DNA of 64,000 nt, from positions 204,297,741-204,361,740 of the forward strand of contig CM041465.1 of assembly GCA_023213395.1 (NCBI GenBank), read 5' to 3'. Shown in pieces: positions 37,866 to 47,242 of the stretch. Under the pieces are notes generated by a model. It was given only the letters and a program-made list of their open reading frames with translations. It was not told the origin of the DNA and ran no database searches. The first letter of the stretch is position 1. Each line of letters begins with the position of its first letter. This stretch comes from Cycas panzhihuaensis (lineage: Eukaryota; Cycadophyta). The position numbers and the translations under genes were made by a program.

Positions 37866-37880
37866 TGGTATCAGAGCATG
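37866..37880 (+). other. Primer-binding site of gypsy D
   Basis: TGGTATCAGAGCATG, five bases after the LTR end; the first 12 bases match the plant initiator-Met tRNA primer site exactly. Confidence 0.93.
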
Positions 37881-37903
37881 TGATCTTTGTTGTAAGGACT
37901 TGA

Positions 37904-38992
37904 ATGGCACAAACAAGGAAAGGATACAAAGAGAAAGGTGAAGCTTTTCTTGTGTTGCAATCACTAAGAAGACAAAGAAAAAATCCAAGCACCATGGATG
38001 AAAAAGAAGATGGAGAAATTATATTTGAAAAGTTTGAGAAGAACGTAGAAGTCTTGATGCAAATGATGACCCAACTTCTACCTCTAGTCAATGGAAAAGG
38101 CAAAGAGAAGGAAGTTGAAAGAGGATCCACTTATGACCACAACCATGAAGAGGAAGAGGAGGAGACCTTAAAGCACTCATTTGAAGAAAGCAAGGGTACT
38201 TCATTTCATCAACCCTCCAAGGTGGAGGCAAAGTTGGATATTCCAACTTATGATGGAGAGGTAAATGCTAAAAAATTGGACCATTAGTTAGATCAACTTA
38301 AAACCTACTTCACAATTTATGCTTATAGTAATGCTCAAAAGCTTTCATTTACTAGGCTCAAGTTGTGTAAACATGTATTGACATGGTGGAATACATATTT
38401 GAAGACTCATGATGTATCTTCTTTTTCATGGATGAATTTTAAGAAAATAATAAAGAAGCAATACTACCCCATAGGTCATGAGGAAGACTAATGGGTCACT
38501 TAGCAATATTTACGCCAAGGGAGAGGTGTAAGTGTCCAAGACTATACTTCTTTATTTTTTAGGCATGGCATGCTACTTGGTATTAATATAGATGAACATG
38601 TCACTCTTATGAAATTCATTGGAGGATTACATGAATACATAAGGAAGGAACTAAGGCTTTTTAAGGTTCAATCTATTAGAGAATCATGTAGAATGGCTAT
38701 GGCAATAGAAAGTAAAAGCAAGAAATCTACATTCATGTCTAAAGATTCTACTTTTACTTCTAATAAGTATGAAAAGAATCCTAAATTGCACTCATCTAAA
38801 AGGCAAGAAGGAAAGAAGAAAATAACTAATTTTGTTAAAAGTTCTAACTATTGTGAGCATTATGATATTAGTGGTCATATTATAGCAAAGTGTTGGAAGT
38901 TACATCTAGAGCTAAAGCCAAAGCATATCAATGATATGGAATTAAGAAAGAAAGAAAAAGGGAAAGCACTACTTTCTGAGGTGGAGATTTAA
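37904..38992 (+). pseudogene. Gypsy D gag remnant
   Basis: Starts MAQTRKGYKEKGEAF shortly after the PBS. An acidic linker (EEEEEETLKHSFEE) precedes the gag core, with KLDIPTYDGEVNAKK near residue 110 and a WWNTYL / QDYTSLFFRHGM region. The zinc knuckle near 38845-38895 reads YCEHYDISGHIIAKCW: the second Cys of CCHC is Tyr, so RNA packaging would be impaired. In-frame stops occur at 38285 and near 38490-38500 (two), and a stop at 38990 separates it from pol. The frame is otherwise kept from gag into protease, consistent with an original single gag-pol frame. Confidence 0.85.
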
Positions 38993-39000
38993 AGTGAAAG

Positions 39001-42000
39001 AGAAGAAGAGAAGATTACTTTATTTACAAATTATGGAGATGATGCTACAAGGGAGGAACTATTTCACTTGAAGCTTCAAGTAGGAAATGATATTATTGGT
39101 GCCATTATATATCCAGGGAGCCAAAAGAATTTGATCTTAAAAAGATTAGTAAAGAGCATTGGGTTGGTAACTACTCCTCACCCTCACCCATATCCTCTTG
39201 GTTGGATCCATAAAGATGTAGAAATGCAAATATCAAAGCAATGTACACTTAAATTTTCCATCACTAATGATTTTGTTGATGAAGTGGTGCCATTAGATGT
39301 ATGCCATGTTGTGCTTGGGAGTCCCTACTTGTGGGATCGAGATGCACTCTTCTATCTAAGGGAGAGAAAGTATTGGTTGATGAAGGATAATAAGGGCTTC
39401 ATTATAAAGGCCACAAAGAAGCACTTGGATAAGATAGCATTAATTCCAGTTATTCAAGCAAAAAGGATGATCAATGCATGTGGTAAATTCATCATCTTAA
39501 TGGTAAGGAGAAAAGAAGAGCCAGGAGATGAAGAAGTTCCTTCTACTCACACTCTTCTTATATCACCTAAACAAATGCAACAAATTGAGGAGTTAAAGAT
39601 AAGGTATGATATTCTATTTCAACATGTTGATGAGCTACCACCAAAGAGAAAGATAGAGCATGAAATCACTCTTGTAGGAGATGCACCATTGCCTAATGTT
39701 GCTTTGTATAGGCACTCCATTATAGAGAATAATGAGATAAAGAGGCAAGTTGAGGAGTTGCTTGATCAAGGGGTCATAAGACCTTCATGTTCACCTTGTG
39801 GGTCACTAATTGTCTTGGTGCCTAAGAAGAATAGAGGATGGAGAATGTGTATAGACTTTCATGCTTTGAATAAAATTACAATTAAAAATCGCTACCCTTT
39901 ACCTTGCATAGATGATTTGCTTGATCAAATTCATCATGCTTGTTATTTTACTAAATTGGATTTGAAAAGCGGTTATCACCAAGTTAGGGTCAAGGAGGAG
40001 GACACATGGAAGATGGCCTTCAAAACAAAGCAAGGACTCTTTGAATGGATGGTTATGCCTTTCAGATTGTGTAATGCTCCAGAAACATTCATGAGGTTAA
40101 TGAATGAAATGTTAAGGCCTTACTTGGATAATTTTATTGTTGTCTGTCTTGATGATATTTTGATCTTCAGCAACACATGGGAGGAACATTTGCAGCACAT
40201 AGAAGAAGTTTTAAAGACTATGGCTAAGTATCATTTGAAGCTTAATGTAAAGAAGTGTGAATTTGGTAAGGAGAATTTGATCTTCTTAGGCTTTGTGGTT
40301 AGAGGAGGAAAGTTGAGCATCTATCCACTCAAGACTCAAGCCATCCTCAAATGGCATAGGCCAACAAACATCATAGAGGTGAGAAGTTTTTTAGGGGCTT
40401 GTCAATACTTGAGAAAGTTTATTCTTCATTTCTCACAAGTTGCAGCACCTCTACATGGATTAACAAAATCTAGTAAAAAGTTTACTTGGGGTTCCAAGGA
40501 GGAAGAAGCTTTTCTTCTTTTAAAGAAGAAAATTTGTGAAGCACCTGTTTTGGCAATGCCAAATTTACAAAGGCCTTTTGAAGTAGAAGCTGATGCAAGT
40601 GGAAATGTGACGGGAGCTGTCCTTATTCAAGATGGGAAGCCTATTGCTTACCATTCAGAAGTCTTCACCCCTCAAGTGAAGAACTACTCAACATATGATC
40701 GAGAAATGTTCGCACTTCATCAAGCATGCAAGCATTAAAGGTCATACTTACTCGGAAAAGAGGTTGTAGTTCATACCGATCATAAGCCTCTTCAATTTTT
40801 ACAAACCTAAGGTAAATTACAGCAAGCAAGACACATGAAGTGGATGAGTTATTTACAACAATTCAATATTATAATTAAGTACAAAAGGGATCTAATAATA
40901 AAATTGCCGATATGTTATCTAGACCACCTTGTTCCACTTCTTCTTCTACTTTTGTTTATACTTCTTTTATGAGTTTGCAAGTGGAGCCAATATACCATGA
41001 CGAGTACCAAGACTTGTACCATGAAGATGAATCTTTGAAGGAAGAATTAGAGAACCTAGCGAAAGGAAGACCTTCCCAAATTGCTTGGAAGGATGGTCTA
41101 CTTTTCAAAGGGGAGCAATTTATGTTCCATTAAAAGGAGACAAGATCAAGTGGCTTAGAGAAGCCCATACTTCTAAAGTAGTGGGTCACTTTGGTATAGA
41201 GAAGACTTTAGCAAACTTGAGAAGATATGTTGTATGGCCAAAAATGTTAAATGATGTAAAAAAATATGTAAAAGGATGTGTAATGTATAATACTTCTAAG
41301 CCTTCTTTTAGAAAATTAGGATTATATACACCACTTCCTATTCCCACTAGACCTTGGGAAAGTATCTCCATTGATTTCTTAGGGGGACTTCCCATGACTA
41401 AGAAGGGACATGATTATCTCTTTGTTGTTGTAGATAGGTTCAAGAAATGATATGTCTAATACCTTGTAAGAAGACAATCACAAGTACAGAGCAAATTGAG
41501 TTATTCTTCGAGCATGTATGGAAGAATTTTAGCTTGCCTTCTTCCATCATTTCAGATTGGGACACTCGATTCTTTTCATCATTTTAGAAGTCACTATGGG
41601 AGATGATGGATACCAAATTAAAGAGGAGTATAAGTTTCCATCCTTAAATGATGGATGTAATCAAGTAGTGAATAGAACTTTGGTACATTTATTGAGGGGA
41701 TACAATTCCAAGCATCCAAAGACTTGGGATGAATCATTGGCTTTTCTACAATTTGCATTTAATAGAGCAATGCTTGCATCACACTCTAAAGCACCTTTTG
41801 AAGTTTGTTTGGGATACTTACCTCAAAGTCCATTTGACTTAGAGTTTTCCATGCAAGCTAAGGAAGGATCCGTCAAAGAGAAGGAGGAGCATAACAAGGC
41901 TTTAAGATACTTGGAGAAGATCCAGAGAGTCCACAAAGAAGTACATGATCAACTTGTAAGGACTCAACAAAAGTACAAAGAAAGACATGACAAGGATAGG

Positions 42001-42165
42001 AAAGAGTGTACTTTTCAAGAAGGAAATTTAGTATGGTTATACTTGAGTAAGGAGAGGTTAAAAGGAGAAGGCAAGAAACTCAAACCTATAAGGTATGGAC
42101 CATTCAAGATTTTGAGAAAAGTAGGTGGTAATGCTTTCCAACTTGATCTTCCACCTTATATGTAA
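39001..42165 (+). pseudogene. Gypsy D pol remnant: protease, RT, RNase H, integrase
   Basis: One frame is open at 39068-40738. Protease: the active site expected as DSG(S) reads YPGSQKNLI, so the catalytic Asp is gone. RT: RPSCSPCGSLIVLVPKKN, KLDLKSGYHQVRV, MPFRLCNAPETFMRLMNEML and CLDDILIFS with the DD pair intact. RNase H: FEVEADASG and YDREMFALHQACKH, then a stop where Trp is usual. Beyond 40738 the frame shifts several times. RNase H closes with VVHTDHKPLQFLQT. Integrase follows with HFGIEKTLANLRRYVVWPKM (about 41190), SISIDFLGGLP (about 41370) and the C-terminal tail LKPIRYGPFKILRKVGGNAF (about 42080-42140). The N-terminal Cys pair of integrase is partly lost. Confidence 0.9.
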
Positions 42166-42480
42166 ATATATTCAGTAATAAATGCTAAATACTTAAAACT
42201 CATTAATCCCTCCATGCTAGATGAGGAACAGGACCAGTTCACTTTACCTTGATTGATGATTTATATTTGGAAAGTGAGGAGCCTCTCAAGGAAGATTGTA
42301 TCTTGAGAGAAAATCTACCAAAACAAGACATAAGACACATGAATCTCTCAGGATTGGAGTAGCAGGGTAATTGCCTAGTAAGGCCAAGTGGTTTAGTAGG
42401 AAACAAGGAGAAAAACACTTCCCCCATCTCCAATTCTAAGCCAAACAATAGTTAGCTATTTTCCAAGGAAGGGGGAGCCA
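42166..42480 (+). other. Gypsy D 3' untranslated stretch and polypurine tract
   Basis: The end of the integrase tail frame (LKLINPSML in another frame, to about 42225) is followed by noncoding sequence and the purine tract AAGGAAGGGGGAGCC at 42465-42479. Confidence 0.8.
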
Positions 42481-43536
42481 TGATCCAGGAGGATCTACCA
42501 TATGTTTATAGGATGCAGAAAATGCTAGGAATTGGCATAACTAAAAGAGATATGGCCAAATGGTATCAAAATTATATGAAATTTTGTATAAAGGTAGAAG
42601 ACACATCCCACTAGATGTGTACAAAATGTGGGGTTCAGAAAATATCATTTGATTAGAGTTCAAGCCTTGTTTTGCATAAAATTAATCCCACAGCTAGCAG
42701 AAAAAAAACAACAAATACATATTATAATTAAATGAATAAAAATGTGGCCAATGACATCCAAATGAGCTAAAATTTTGAGAAAGTGGAGGAGACATAAATT
42801 TATATATTTGTACCAAATTTGAGATAAATTGAAGTCCGTTAAGGTCAGTTATAAGCCATAACTTTTAAGAATTGTATGAAGGCCACTTGGATAGCAGAAT
42901 AATAGCAAATACATATTATCATTAAATGAATAAAAATGCAGCCAAATGACATCCAAATAAGCTAAAATTTTGAGGAAGAAGAGGGGACATGCATTCCTAT
43001 ATGTGTACTAAATTTTAACCAAATTGGAGTCTGTTAAGATTAGTTAAAAGTTATAACATTTTAAGAATTACATGAAGGCCACTTAGAAAACATGCATTCT
43101 GGTGGTTAGTGGTTATACTTGCATGATTGCCACTTATTAAACATGCAATTTTGGTTTCTTTCTATAAATTGAGCCCTATTATAGGTTGGAGAGGTGGTTC
43201 TTGGATACTTGACTTGGGAAGCATCCTTAGAGAAGCATTTTGGAGGGTTGGAGTTCCCCCTTATGGTATAATTGTATCATTTATTCCTTGTAATTTTACC
43301 ATTCTTTTTCTAGTTGATTTCTCCACCATTAAATGGAGATTTTCAAAGTTTAATAAAAGTACTACTCCTCATACTTTTGGAGCAATGTCAAGAATAAATG
43401 ATTTGGTGTAGAATTTCCTTTTGTGTGCTCATTTTTTACTTTGATGTTATTGGGATTTCTACACTAACTCCCAGGATCTTAAGGAGAAAAGGTTGATAAT
43501 TGGCTTCTTCACCAACTAAGCTCTATTTGGGGATCA
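42481..43536 (+). repeat. 3' LTR of gypsy D
   Basis: 1056 bp, with perfect 6-bp terminal inverted repeats TGATCC/GGATCA. Inside, near 42725-42860 and 42905-43040, two diverged copies of a stretch with GACATCCAAATxAGCTAAAAT occur, an internal direct repeat of period about 180 bp. The 94-codon open stretch at 43127 lies wholly inside this LTR. Confidence 0.9.
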
Positions 43537-45073
43537 CATCATCTTGGAGAATGTCCCCTTCTGTTAGAAGTTCCTGATATTCCAGAGCATAATATTTGGT
43601 AATGATTCCTATACCACCCTTTTTAATGAGCCTCTCTATACGGTGTGAGCTGATGATTTGGGTTAGAGGATAAATGATCCCATTCAATTGATAGTTAATT
43701 CCTTCAAAAGTAAATTAGATGAAGAGCTCTTGCATATTTAGTTGAATAGTCCCTAATGGTTTGAGCCATTGTACCCTTAATACAACATTAACTCCTCCAA
43801 CGAATGACATACATAGAAGTGGAGAGGTAATAGTCACCCATATGCAACTTGATGTTGTGATATTTTCTCTTACAAGCAAGTGTCTCTCCATTAGCCGCCA
43901 TAACCTAGAAAGTTTTGATAGGATATGGAAAATAGTTAAGTTCTTCAGAAAGTTTCCAATTAATAAAATTGTGGCTACTCCTAGAATCTATGAGGATAAC
44001 CACCTTCATTTTCTTAATGTACCCAATAAGCTTGAGTGTCTAAGGGGCTACAATTCTAGCTAGGGCATGTATAAATATAGTAGCAGTATCTTCTTCTTCC
44101 TCCTCAGGTGGGTCATAATCATTATTTTCTGGCTCTAATGAGGCTTCCTCTACAGCTCATCATCTTAAACATCCTCAATTATGAATAAGTCTCGTTTAGG
44201 ACACTTATGGTCTTTATTCCACTTTTGGTTACAACAAAAACATAACCCTTTCAATTATTTCTCATCTATCTCTTGGGAAGTCATTCATCGCACAAGAAGA
44301 ACTTGAAATTATGGTCACTTTTCTAGGAATGTTCATGAGAGGGGTCGAGATGCCTTTTTTTTTTTTTCAATATGTTAAGAAAAATTAATAGTTGTAGATA
44401 TGTTATCAAGTTTTAAGAGTCATAACTCATGTCTGATGTCATCTCGTAACCCACCAATATATAACTCAAGTAATTTATTCTGACAAAGGCCATCAACCCT
44501 TGTGGAGAGACCTTGGTATTCTACTGTATAAGTTGAAACAATCCCCTCCTATCTAACTTTAGCTAACTGGTTAAAGTGGTCATATTCCTAGGTGTTATCA
44601 TATTGAGCTATAAGATCCTTAACAAAACCCTCTAATTGACAACTAAGCCCACCAGTTATTTTCATAACCCATTGGTACCATTAGTAGGGTTCAATTTCCA
44701 TGTGTAGAGAAGCAAGAGGGATCTTCTTATCTGATGGAACTTGATGAAGAGAAAAGTATTATTTCATTTGGGTGATCTAGGCACGTACATCTATGCCATT
44801 GAACTTCTTGATTTCTACCTTAGGAAGGAAGTTCAGATGAAAGCACCTACCATCATTACCTTCATCTTCTTTAGCGAAGTGACCCCCACCTATGTGAGTA
44901 GTATCATCAAAATCAATCTTTTCTTCCTTAAAAGGTTTCATGGATGTGAGCTCTAGCATTACTACTTCAAATTTTTCATTGAAGTCATTTTGGATTTGTA
45001 ATATATCTCCTCGAAGTTGTCTGACAGCATCATTGAGATCTTGAGTCCAGCTTGGGTTCATCTTAGGGGCCAT
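43537..45073 (-). pseudogene. Element C gag, knuckle, protease and linker remnant
   Basis: On -, gag opens at ATG 45073 with MAPKMNPSWTQDLNDAVRQL and stays open about 98 codons to VEIKKFNGIDVRA. The knuckle near 44190-44255 reads GLCFCCNQKWNKDHKC, the CxxCxEKWxxxHxC form typical of chromoviruses. The protease near 43950-44020 reads VVILIDSRSSHNFINWKL; the active DSG has become DSR. The linker ends at the gypsy D junction (ALEYQELLTEGDILQ). RT should follow but is deleted. Stops are frequent after the first 98 codons. Confidence 0.85.
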
Positions 45074-46009
45074 TTGTTCACAAGACCTAAGTTGAATCCT
45101 AGTTGGTAAATATGAATGAAAAGTATTTGATGGGGTGTCTATAGATTGTTATCCACAATGTTTTATAATGAGGCAATATGGATTTTTTTTTTTGCTTTTT
45201 TTCTTTTACTTTTTACTTCTTCTTTTTTTGCTTTTTTGTTTTTTTTTTTTTACTTTTCTTGCCTTTTGGTCACCGATGGTCGATCGACTATGTACACATG
45301 ACCTAATGACAAATTGGATAGACACACTGGATTTAACAAATTGATGATGACTAGCTCACCGACTGACTAGGTACACACAAACCACTAATAGATTGACCAA
45401 GAACACTAGGTATGGGCTTGTTTGGTTTGTAGGCCCTTTGATATATTGATTTTAGTCGTAAATAATATCAACTAACAGAGGCAAACACTCTACTCTATAG
45501 TCATACTACCTCATCTATAGGTAACCATAGAGTAACTTCTTGGGGCTAACCACTTACTGGTGTATTACAAATTGTAGACGCTCAATAGGTTTCATATGGT
45601 TACCTATACTAGGAAGGCCTATCTAGGGGGTCCTCCTATATACCCACAGGTACATGGAGGCACAATTCTGTAGCCGAGTTCTGTATAAGGCTTGATTCAG
45701 GAGTGTGATCTCCAGTCCTTCACACAAGGGACGGAAAAGCCATAAAGCGTTAGCCCAAAATGATAGATCCTCGTGATATTTATTGACCCTTGGCACAGGG
45801 TCTCTATCTAAATGCAAAAAATAACTGCCCGATGACAGTGTTAGGGTAGTTGCCCGATTGTAGTATTGTCTACCCCCAAAATGTAAAGTGACTAAGCAGA
45901 AATTAAATGAGAATAGATACTGATGAGAAAAAACTGATGGAAAAAAACTTTGATTATTTAGTACCCTTGACTCTCCCACAAGGTATGGATCAACCGCTCT
46001 AATACCACT
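45074..46009 (-). other. Element C leader with long T tract and open frame
   Basis: About 0.94 kb between PBS and gag. It holds T-rich runs at 45181-45260 (A-rich on the transcribed strand). On -, a 157-codon frame (46096-45623) runs from inside the LTR across the PBS and has no domain I recognise. The PBS on - (AGTGGTATTAGAGCG) is at 45995-46009. Confidence 0.6.
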
Positions 46010-46378
46010 TGGTAGGATACCACTCCTTAATAACAATTGCATATCAACATAACATGTAAATAACTCTAAAAGAGTTTTCGAGGGGTAACCTCCCAATTAC
46101 ATGCAATAGCAATGATATTTTAGATACCCTACTCTAAAGATTACATAAATATATATATGGTTCTATGCTCACTACACAACCTCCTCTTTATACATGTGGG
46201 ATATTACATGAATATATATAATGCTCAATGACCACTACACAACCTTTCAATTATGCATGTGGGATATTAAGAAAAGGAAAGAAATAGAAGACATAAGATA
46301 GAGAGACAAAAGAAGTAGAAGATATAAGAGAATATAAGAGAAGGTAAGTTAGGGTTAGATCCCTAACAGAGGACTTGG
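46010..46378 (-). repeat. 5' LTR of element C
   Basis: 369 bp, TGGTAGGATAC...CCTAACA on +. Pairs with 28278-28660. The right side abuts GAGGA, the target-site duplication. Confidence 0.93.
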
Positions 46379-47237
46379 TTGCTATGCAGCCATGAACTCG
46401 TTTATGAGAAGAATTTATGCCTGGGCATCCTCTTTGAACTATAATAGTTGTCTTTACTCCTTCTCTGGTTGCATTTTAGCCTTCTTAGACTTCTCCAATG
46501 CCTCATAAATAGATCTAGGCACTTTGTCTCATCTCCTTCCTATCTGTTTTTACTGTCATGCATCTATTTTTCTCCATGTTTTTATGTAGTCTCATTTTAA
46601 GAGCAAAATTATATTTGGGCTTCTATTCAAAGTTTTCCCCAAATCTCTTGCTTCTCTCATCGCATCTAAGATTATTGGGTGCTTCTCCTTCACTTTTGGG
46701 ACAACTGGTGGTTTTCCTACCTTCTCAAAGTTTGTTTATCTTCAAAAGACCATTTTTCTATTTTTCCTTTCTTATTTTTTAGTCATCATTTTGATCCATT
46801 AAAAACTTATTGAAATTAGTTTAAAACTCTAATTTCTTTTCCCATTAGGTAGAAGACACTTGTGTGAATGTCCTTCTAAAATTCCATGACAAATGGAGTC
46901 TGCTTTTCTATCAAATCACATTTTCTATGAGGCTATCATTTTTGGTCGACAAAAATGGGACCAATCACACCCTAGTAAAACCTGGTCACACTAGTTGTTG
47001 GTCCGTCACACGAAGAATTGGTTGGTCATACCGAGGACTAGACGGCCACACCGAGGACTAGTTGGTTGTACCCTAGTAAAATATGATTATACCATAATGT
47101 GATTTTTCCATATTTTTAAGAGTCTAAATAACATTTTTCTGCCAAATGAAGGTTGGAAATATGAAAATAAATATTACTAAATTCTTGTATACTCATTTTG
47201 AAGAGTATTTTAGATTAATAGATCTAAAATTGGATCA
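46379..47237 (-). repeat. 5' LTR of gypsy B, right piece
   Basis: Continues the homology to 22517-23311 that broke off at 28277. Ends GGATCA, followed by the target-site duplication ATATT. Confidence 0.92.
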
Positions 47238-47242
47238 ATATT

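Larger units (their letters stand above)
37671..43536 (+). mobile_element. Gypsy D: Ty3/gypsy element on +, 5' LTR mostly deleted
   Basis: A perfect primer-binding site TGGTATCAGAGC (37866) and a purine tract AAGGAAGGGGGAGCC (42465-42479) fix + orientation. The 3' LTR is 42481-43536 (1056 bp, TGATCC...GGATCA). The 5' LTR keeps only its last 190 bp (37671-37860). The gene order is gag, protease, RT, RNase H, integrase, with no chromodomain recognised. This is the best preserved pol in the middle nest (RT frame open for 556 codons). Its left flank is element C RNase H and its right flank is the element C protease-RT linker, so a deletion removed sequence on the left side. Confidence 0.92.
28278..46378 (-). 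mobile_element. Element C: chromovirus (Ty3/gypsy with chromodomain) on -, inserted in the gypsy B LTR
   Basis: LTRs lie at 28278-28660 and 46010-46378, both TG...CA or a decayed form. The perfect target-site duplication GAGGA is at 28273-28277 and 46379-46383. The PBS on - reads TGGTATTAGAGCG and touches the 5' LTR. The purine tract on - is AAGAGGGGGACTT, next to the 3' LTR. The coding region ends in a chromodomain, hence chromovirus. Two later elements sit inside: copia 2 in its integrase and gypsy D in its protease-RT linker. RT is missing through a deletion tied to gypsy D. Without insertions about 4.7 kb remains. Confidence 0.95.
22284..47237 (-). mobile_element. Gypsy B: Ty3/gypsy element on -, inserted in copia E and split by element C
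   Basis: A perfect target-site duplication, ATATT, flanks it (22279-22283 and 47238-47242). The 3' LTR is continuous at 22284-23311. The 5' LTR is in two pieces, about 28031-28277 and 46379-47237, because element C landed in it. The purine tract (on -, AAAAAGAGGGA, 23316-23326) and PBS (on -, TATCAGAGCTTAG, near 28018-28030) give the orientation. The internal region carries gag, protease, RT, RNase H and integrase of the same lineage as gypsy D. Subtracting the nested insertions, the element is about 6.85 kb. Confidence 0.95.

Noticed and set aside
37858-38130. 90-codon frame on - opposite gypsy D gag
   Set aside because: Shadow of the gag frame on the other strand.
43127-43411. 94-codon open frame
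   Set aside because: Entirely within the gypsy D 3' LTR, with no known domain.
45135-45344. 69-codon Phe/Leu-rich frame resembling a membrane segment
   Set aside because: Produced by the poly-T runs of the element C leader on the untranscribed strand.
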